Below are positions 56,947 through 64,000 of a DNA stretch of 64,000 bases, one piece after another. The stretch is from Puccinellia tenuiflora (lineage: Eukaryota; Streptophyta; Magnoliopsida; Poales; Poaceae). Position 1 is the first letter of the stretch. Every line of letters begins with the position of its first letter. The notes under the pieces were generated by a model. The model was given only the letters and a program-made list of their open reading frames with translations. It was not told where the DNA came from and did no database searches. Position numbers and translations under genes: made by a program. The DNA is taken from positions 1 to 64,000 of the forward strand of contig QRDG01000830.1 in NCBI GenBank assembly GCA_012064385.1, read 5' to 3'.

Positions 56947-59130
56947 ATCTCCCCCATTTTGGTAATTGATGACAATCCCTTTTTAAGAGGGTTTATATAA
57001 TGAATAAAGCATCTTTGCAAGACACACGAGCAAGGATGCAAAGCGCATTAAAGGCAAATGCAACAAAAGCATAAAACCCAAATTCCCTTAAACCCTCTAA
57101 ACTTCTCCCCCATTGGCATCGATTGCCGAAATGGGAAGAAAAATTTAGAGATCCAATATAATAAGAGTTCCTCCATAAAGGTGTGCATTTCTCAAGATAT
57201 GAGTGAAATCAAATGCACTTATTCATTGACGAATAATTAGAGGAAATCAAACTATATTGAGGATCCAAAGATTGCAAAAAGATGAAATCATTTTAAACAT
57301 CTCCACAAAGGAGCAAAGCAAATGAAAAGATCCATAGCAAGAGTTCCAAATAAAAATGGAGAAGCTCCCCAATGTTTATGCACAAAATGAAGAGTGCACA
57401 AATATGGTATCCTCACTCCCCCAAAATCATCTAGAACACGCAACAAGTGCAATAGTGCATAATGCAATAGCAAATCATAGCACTTGCACCAAAGATGTGG
57501 TTGAGCCATAAGAAGATACCAATTTTCAAAAAATCATCATAAGATAGGCCCAACCAAAAAAAAAAATCTTTTAAAGAAATATATTCACAAGCTTAGGGAT
57601 ACCAATTGGAAACTAAAACCAATTGAAAATGCCCAAAGCTAGTGAGAGCATTTAGCCAATGAAAAATCAACATGCTCACCATGGTAAGCATGAAGTAAAA
57701 GATCTTCAACAAATACATGAGTGTGTAAAGATACCAATAAACACTAAGACAAGCACTCATGAGGCAAATTTGGAGCCACCAAAGAATTATAGATGAAACA
57801 CAAGGTGGCTCAAAAGGAATAGGATACCGACTAAAAGGTGACCTCTCTCATATGTATAGGTTTCTAATTAGACAAACCACAAAGATATACATCCGCAAAG
57901 AAACATATACATACGAAATGGTCCGGGAAAAAGAGAACAAGGTATCCAAAAGGAAGTCATACATATACAAACGAGATTGTTGCTTAAAAGCATAGCACAT
58001 AGCTCAAATTTATCTCATTGTATATAAATGAACTTCAAATATATCAAATGCATCACACATATCACTAAGGGAACAAGAGATAGTGGAGATGCTTTGAAAT
58101 AGGCAACAAGTATCACAAAGGAATAATATCAATTGAAGAAAAGGTTTTTGCAAATTCATCAAATATATCACAAAGATATATTAAGTGAAGGAAATAGGCT
58201 AAAACCCAACAATTGCATCTAAAAGCTTTTCATGCCAAGAGGCAACCTACACAAGGTTGGAACTAGAAAATTATGCATGGGTAGATACTTGTTACCGAGA
58301 TGACATTGGTGATGAAGATGATGAGATTTGGTTTGACATCAAAGCTTGACTCCGACAATCACATGGTGAGAACACCTTCCTTATGTATGAGGCAAGCATC
58401 CAATGCATCTCCATTGTACCTAAAACAAAATTAGAATACAAAATGGTTCCCAAACTCATTGGGTTCCATAGTAGTTAGATCAACTACAATATATAGGAAA
58501 CACTCCACATAAATATGTGCATATAGATATGAAATTGAATTTCATGCACATCTTAGCCGATTTTGGATTCGGTGGAGTATCCCCTATATATTGGATCAAG
58601 AAAGATAAGCATGCTAAAATAATATAAATTAGTAACCGAGCATGCAAAGGCTTTCTAGAACCAAAAGAGATACAATTTGGACGAAAACACAAAGTGAACC
58701 AAAAAGGTTGTCCAAATTATATCAAAATCCAAATCAACACATGAATTAGGAGAAATCAAATCAACCTATGATTGATTACAAAACACATCAACACATGAAG
58801 TGTGATATCAACAGGAATCAAATCAACACAACAAATGATCGATAAGACACCAATTGAAGATAAGATACCAATTAAAACAAAAATATCAACTAGGAGAAAA
58901 AGATACCAAGAAGAGGGTGATACTTGACCGTCAAGTAAAGTAAAATAAGGCAAAAGGTATCAAGACTCCCACAATAAATATTAATTGGAACAAATATCTA
59001 TGGAGGAGATATTAAATTCCAATTAATACCAATTGAAGGTACCAAAACAAGATAAGGAAACAAATGCCAATTGAAAGGATAAAAAATTGATAGATAGGTT
59101 AGTGTTCTAAATAAAAAGAAATGCTCCCCT
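56947..59130 (-). other. Non-coding interior of copy C with PPT
   Basis: Aligns with 29076-31540 of copy B. The PPT reads AAAATGGGGGAGAT on the minus strand. CTCCCCC tracts and ACCAATTGAA-like words recur here too (about 57100, 57416, 57618, 58849, 59025 and 59067), so they are conserved between copies. Confidence 0.75.
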
Positions 59131-59985
59131 ACAAGATCATGCATATACACATCATAGTCTATCATGTGAGGAGGAAAATATAAGGAGAGAGTTTGACCTC
59201 AATACCAAAACCGGTAAAACCTCCAATACCAAAAACGCAAGACGATATTCATTAAATCCGTTTTTGGTGAACTAGAGCTTGGTATGGAGATGAACACAAG
59301 CTCTAAATTCTCACATGGATAAAAGCCAAATAAGAACCAATAAAGATGATTGCAAGGATGCAAAGGTTTGTGCTCTCTACGACGATACGATCACGATACT
59401 CGATCGAGAGCCCCTCTTGATAGTACGGCTATCTATCCAATAATCCGGTCTCTCACTAAACATCATGAGACCGGTAAAATAAAAAACCTATCAAGATCAT
59501 ACCTTTGCCTTGCGCATTAAACCACTTGTGGTCGATGAAGACGATCTTCATCTCCTCAAGACGAACCACCTTTCTTGATTGCGCTTCGCTTGGTGAAGAA
59601 TCACATGACGCTCCCCCATACACCAAGATGGGGAGAGCACTCTTCGACATATCTTCACTTGAACTTGAGAGTTGATCAACCCGCACAAAGCCTTGATCAA
59701 CCCAACACTTTTCTTCCCTTGAGCTTGACTCCAACAAATGGAGATCAAGCAAAGCACCTTGACTCCAACACATGGAGACAAGCTTGGCCTTGATCAACAA
59801 ATGATCTTCTACCTTGACCTTGACTCCAACCAATGGAGACAAGCAAGCTTGGTCTTGATCAACAAATGATCTTGACACAAGCTAAAGGACAACCTACATA
59901 TAGAGCTCAATGCAAATATTAGTCCATAGAGATTGTCATTAATTACCAAAACCATGCATGGGATCAACCATGCACTTTCACCCTC

Positions 59986-60229
59986 CTCCAAGCCCTAGGG
60001 CCGGCGGCTTGAGGGAACTTGTTCCCCAAGTCAGCCCCCTAGGGTTTTGGGTGCCTCCCATGGGCCAGCCGCATGGGCCTTTAGGGAGAGGGTGCGGCCA
60101 GCCCAAGTGGGCTGCTGCACCTCCCCTTGGTCCATGTGGGCCTTCTAGGTTCGTGGCCCCCCAAGGTGGGGCCCTCCGGAACCTTCCGGAACCCCAATGG
60201 TTGAAGTCATATCTTTTTCTTCACCACTT
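59986..60229 (-). mobile_element. BARE-like copia LTR, continuation
   Basis: After removal of copy C this continues 53873-54374 and reaches GGAACCTTCCGGAACCCC, a segment also typical of the central BARE-type LTR. It is cut at about 60230 by the Harbinger-type element. Confidence 0.6.
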
Positions 60230-60232
60230 TTA

Positions 60233-62384
60233 GAGCATCTCTAGCCGAGGCCTTAAAAAGACCGACACACTTTTTAAGGTTAGCGGTAACAAAAGAGAGG
60301 ATCTAGCAGACACCCTAAAGCCACTAGCCTCTAAAAAAAGAGGACCACCAAACTGTCCGCGGCGCCACATTGTGTTGCTCGTCATGGATGGCTTGGAGGA
60401 CACCCGGTCCAGATCCTCACGTTGACATGAGTCTCCAATTGTTGCTTCAGCCACAACAAACACTAGGTAGGGCCAAGAAGGGCTAGTGGGACTCTGCCGC
60501 CTCGTGACACCACTCGCCAGGCCCATGTAGGGATGTTCACACTCCCGCATGCTGGCCCTCGTGCTTCAACCACACGCATGTCGTGGTGCGGAGCAACCGC
60601 CTCCTCCGACAGAGGTGTCCAACATTATTGGTGTCAATGTCCACAGCGTGTTCGTCGGAATGCATGAAAGGTAGACAAATCATTGTGATTTGAATTTGTA
60701 TAGAAGTAGCTTTTTGCAATGAATGTTGATCAAATTGTGTGATTTCTACTGAGATCTGATGGATCCGTGAATCCATATGCAACATACATGGATTTGTTGG
60801 ATGTATCATCAACTCCGACCGAGGGCATCAACCTCTCGATTCCCCTTAATGGCTTCGACGAAGATGATGCATGCCACCGTAGAAGATGAACTCAGCAACC
60901 TTCGACCATTGGGAATGTGCCATCAAACGCAACGTAACTACACCACCGAAGAGGATAAAGCATTAGTGTTGGCATGGGTGAGTGTCTCACTTCATATTGG
61001 TGCAAATTGCCAATCACCATTGCCGCAATCTTAAGGTTACATTCTATCAGAGTCCCAAATCCCTTTCATACCGGTGGGGAGTTATCTCGGACCACTTCAA
61101 CCGATGGTCATCATGTGTTGCACAGCTGGAGTGTCTCGAACTGAGTGGAACTCAACCAGGATATTATGTGAATTGTTTGATGTCGCATACCACTTGGATT
61201 CTTTACAACAGTTGTGCTAATGCAAAATTTTGGCTTTTCAATTCACTTCAATTCACTTACACTCCATGAGAGGTTCTCGCACATGCCGAAGGCCAAAGGC
61301 AAGCATTCAACTTCCACCATTACTGGTAGTTGCTCAAGGGGCATCCCAATTGGGAGAATGATATGTTAAGGCTCGACCAGAGAGGCCTAGGAGTTGCACT
61401 CCAGCTTCTAAAGAACCCAAAGATGGAGATGATGTGAGAGCGGGAGATGGAGGCGATGATGTGAGAGGTGGAGGGTGGAGAAGAGAAGGTAGAACTGGAG
61501 ATGGATAAGGGAAAGCTAGGATTCCGACTCTGGAATCTAGCAATGCTCGGTCATAGGGGAGGATGAGGGCCAAGAATATGCCAAAGAGAAATCTGAAATC
61601 GCTGCCACGAGGGAGAAGCTTGATGAGATACAATGCAAAGAAGGAGATGGTAGATAAGGTGATTCAAGCTAGGTTGGAGCTTGCCGAGAAGAGGCAACAA
61701 GAAAAGGAGATGACACACATGCAGACTTTAAAGGCGGTGAAGTTGAGGTGAAGAAGCATGGGGAGTACGAGGCTCGTATGGAGGCCATTGACGAGCTCAA
61801 GATTGCCTTTGAGAAGAGTAGGCTTGCTCTCGAGGAGACGCGGTTGAAGCAAGATGGTGGCAATATGTAGGCCGAAGCCGACAAGGAGATGAGGTGCAAG
61901 ATAATCTAGGAAAATAAATTCATGATGATGGATCCAACTATGATGGATGAGAAGGTGAGAGCTATTGGGAGATCAATCGTTCTGAGATCTTGGCATCAAG
62001 GAATGTACCACCATTCCGTGGTGATGTGATGCTCACGTGAGCAATTTGCTTGAATGGTGAGAACATTTGTGATGAAACACCAATTTATTTTGGTCGGTGC
62101 ATGCTTCAAATTGTGTATATGTGAAATAGAACTTGTATGATCAAAGAACTAAAAAATGCAGAAATTCAGAATTCAGAGGCCCGGTTTAGGGCGTTTGACT
62201 TTGTGTGCTGTAAAACTATCCGAAATTGTTACGAGGAATCTGTAAATTGATTTTACAGGGCAAAATATAGTTGCTACTGAATGATGCCTCAAAATAAAGC
62301 TTCCTGGACATGAATCCAACCATTTTACCAACATACCAAGAGATAAACACATTTTTTCTTGTTCTTTGTGGGAAGGCAATGTGC
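60233..62384 (+). mobile_element. Decayed Harbinger-type element with Myb/SANT-like ORF1 remnants
   Basis: The left end GAGCATCTCTAGCC is preceded by TTA (60230-60232). Remnants of the Myb/SANT-like ORF1 lie on the plus strand. At about 60916-61000, NYTTEEDKALVLAWVSVS parallels NWSTDEDTLLLEAWANTS of the gene at 63151. At 61060-61180, RWGVISDHFNRW parallels YWGRILEYYNKH. At 61560-61860 there is a charged helical C-terminal part. Stops and shifts separate them. No right terminus was found. Confidence 0.65.
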
Positions 62385-62655
62385 TAAGAGCATCTCTAGT
62401 GGCCTGTGTATATAGCTGTGGAAGCTAAATTTAGACAACCGTAGGGAAAAAAGTCGTCCAGTGGCCTGTGGAAAAGGCTGTGTAAATTTTCCACAGCCTC
62501 CAAACCGGCGCTCCATCCGCAACCCAGCGACACTCCAGCCACAGCCTCCAAACCGAGAAAGGAGCAACGAATCCGTCCCCGCCCCCGTTCGGAACCGGTG
62601 GAGAAGAGACCACCGTCCCGCACGCCGCCGTCGCGCGCCGGCTTGCTGGAGCAAG

Positions 62656-63150
62656 GTATGGTTATTTCTCGATATTTTTGATTGGAACGAGGTGAGAGAA
62701 GCAACGGATCTGGATCGACGGGAAACTGGGAACCAGATCGCGTCCGGGGAGGGCTTGGTGGGCGGGCGCGCGCGCGGGAGGAGCTTGCCGCGGGATCGTG
62801 CTCTGCAGTTCGCCGCCAGGGGGCTTCGTGCGGCCGCCGCGCTCGCCCGGGGGGGCTTCGTGCTTTGCGTTCGCCGCGGGGGGCTTCGTGCGGCCGGCCG
62901 CTGCTACTGGTTGTCCTCGCTACCTGCTGCTTGCATGCTGCCGCTGCCTGCTGCTTGCCTGCTGCCGCTGCTACTGCTTGCCTGGCTGCCGCTGCTTGGC
63001 TCGCTGCTGCTGCTTGCCTGCTGCCGCTGCTACTGCTTGCCTCGCTGCTTGCCTCGCTGCTGCTGCTTGCATCGCTGATACTGCTTGCCTGCTGCTTGCA
63101 TCGCTGCTACTGCTTGAATATTTGGTGAAGTTTGTCTCCATTTTTTACAG
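62656..63150 (+). other. Predicted 5' UTR intron with GCTGCTTGCC minisatellite
   Basis: Donor CAAG/GTATGG at 62655/62656 and acceptor TTTTTTACAG at 63150, just before the ATG. At 62920-63115 it contains irregular repeats of GCTGCTTGCCTGCTGCC-like units. The splice sites are predicted from sequence only. Confidence 0.5.
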
Positions 63151-64000
63151 ATGGATTCTCATCAAAGTTATCTAGAGATGTTGAACTGCAGTGGCTCGCA
63201 ACAACTACCAGAAAGTCCACTGGGGGAGCAAGTGACACCGACAATTGAAGAACCTTCGGCATCAACGAAACCAAAACACGTCAAAGGTAAAAATTGGTCA
63301 ACCGATGAGGACACGCTGTTGCTAGAAGCATGGGCAAACACAAGTTTGGATGCAGTAGTTGGGACAGACCAAAACACCAATTCTTATTGGGGTAGAATTT
63401 TAGAATACTACAATAAGCACAAGAAACCTGCATGGCCGGATCGTTTGGGCGGTGCACTCGGTTGTCGTTTCAATGCTATTAACACAGACACAAGTAGGTT
63501 CTGTGGATGTCTTCAACAAATCATTAATAGAAATCAAAGCGGGATTACTATCAAAGAGCAGGTATGCATCTATCATTTTAATTCGATGCATATATTAAAC
63601 ATGTGTTGTTGTGTGCAACTTTTAACAATAAATCTCTTTGTGCAGCAAGATGAGGCACACGTGTTGTACATTCAAAAACATCCTAAAAAGAAGCCATATA
63701 CATTAATGCATTGTTATCTAGAGTTACAGAAGTATCCAAAGTGGCAGAACTCAGGTACTAAAAGAAACAAAAGAAGACCTCAGATGCAAGTCCAGGTACA
63801 ACCTCCAATGATGATGACGTAGGTGTGTGCACTGATGATTTTGAAGGGGAGCGAAGACCTACTGGTACGAAGCTCGAGAAAATCAGGAGAGCTAAAGCTC
63901 ATGTCTCCGATGGTATCAAGTTATCACTACAGACTGTGTGGGCACAGAAGCAAGAGAAGGATGGGATCAAAGAGGCCACGAAAAATGCTCGCTATGAACG
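63151..64000 (+). pseudogene. Myb/SANT-like ORF1 of a Harbinger-type element (partial at window edge)
   Basis: Exon 63151-63561 encodes a trihelix/SANT-like domain (residues about 45-130) with WSTDEDTLLLEAW, YWGRI and NRCF-like motifs. This is the DNA-binding ORF1 type of PIF/Harbinger elements, and the family often has a NAM-associated C-terminal region. The second exon begins at 63646 (acceptor TTTGTGCAG). At about 63765-63780 the frame slips by one base. The first frame ends at a stop near 63822, while the shifted frame continues with the expected conserved RRPTGTK-like segment to the window end. That makes this copy a probable pseudogene, unless the base is a sequence error. Confidence 0.7.

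Larger units (their letters stand above)
54375..59980 (-). mobile_element. Gag-only copia-type element, copy C, internally deleted
   Basis: Order on the plus strand: 3' LTR 54375-56946, PPT at 56947, non-coding interior to about 59130, then the outer 850 bp of the 5' LTR (59131-59980). The gag, PBS and inner part of the 5' LTR are deleted. A perfect target duplication CCCTC (54370-54374 and 59981-59985) shows that one insertion gave rise to the whole unit. The deletion junction at about 59125-59140 has short homology (CCCC..AAGAT.CATGCA) between the interior and the LTR. Confidence 0.9.
62388..64000 (+). mobile_element. PIF/Harbinger-type element, left part, runs off the window
   Basis: Left end GAGCATCTCTAGTGGCC preceded by TAA (62385-62387), in the same orientation as the element at 60233. 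It carries an ORF1 gene. The transposase would be expected beyond the right edge. Confidence 0.65.

Noticed and set aside
62461..63128. ORFs of 148-205 aa rich in Leu, Ala and Cys upstream of the Myb/SANT-like gene
   Set aside because: They translate the GCTGCTTGCC minisatellite in a predicted 5' UTR intron.

Overview
The window is nuclear DNA of a grass, most probably a Triticeae or other Pooideae species with a large, repeat-rich genome. The evidence is BARE/Angela-type copia LTRs, Athila-type gypsy LTRs and PIF/Harbinger, CACTA and hAT-like elements, all packed around one ordinary host gene. I see no rRNA, tRNA or CRISPR features. Family names for repeats come from recognising termini and domains by eye, not from a database search.

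Layout. 1-9.0 kb holds nested retroelement debris: a decayed gag-only copia-type element with its 5' LTR (1-4539), a gypsy LTR fragment, a BARE/Angela LTR fragment, a solo BARE/Angela-type LTR with a perfect 5-bp target duplication (6419-8066), and a relic of a CACTA tnp2 gene. 9-10.6 kb is GC-rich and without a credible gene. 10.9-19.8 kb is the genic island: an apparently intact five-exon class I KNOX homeobox gene on the minus strand (12281-18648, 293 aa), with a 5.1-kb third intron containing a Harbinger-type element and a foldback element. 20.3-26.3 kb is the 3' half of an Athila-type gypsy element (3' LTR, small 3' ORF, frameshifted RNase H-integrase).

26.3-47.2 kb is a gag-only copia-type element (2.7-kb LTRs, 711-aa Gag, no pol). 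A very young 9.46-kb non-autonomous gypsy element is nested in its 5' LTR. That nested element carries a Gag-protease ORF on its sense strand and, convergent on the antisense strand, a two-exon gene predicted to encode 1162 aa. 47.2-53.2 kb is the right-hand part of a CACTA element: a 3' fragment of a DEDDy-type exonuclease gene, a 167-bp tandem repeat, an eight-exon TNPA-like (Transposase_24) gene with one apparent missing base, arrays of short palindromes, and the CACTA terminus. 53.2-60.2 kb is a BARE-like copia LTR interrupted by a third, internally deleted copy of the gag-only copia family (54375-59980, TSD CCCTC). 60.2-64 kb holds two Harbinger-type elements with the Myb/SANT-like ORF1; the first is decayed, the second runs off the window.

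The strongest candidate for something unusual is the antisense, intron-containing gene with its own promoter-like sequence inside the young gypsy element. Also notable are the dispersed copies of PPT-like and LTR/PBS-junction-like motifs in the non-coding interior of the copia-type family, and the interchangeable GC-rich repeat block just upstream of its LTR TATA box.
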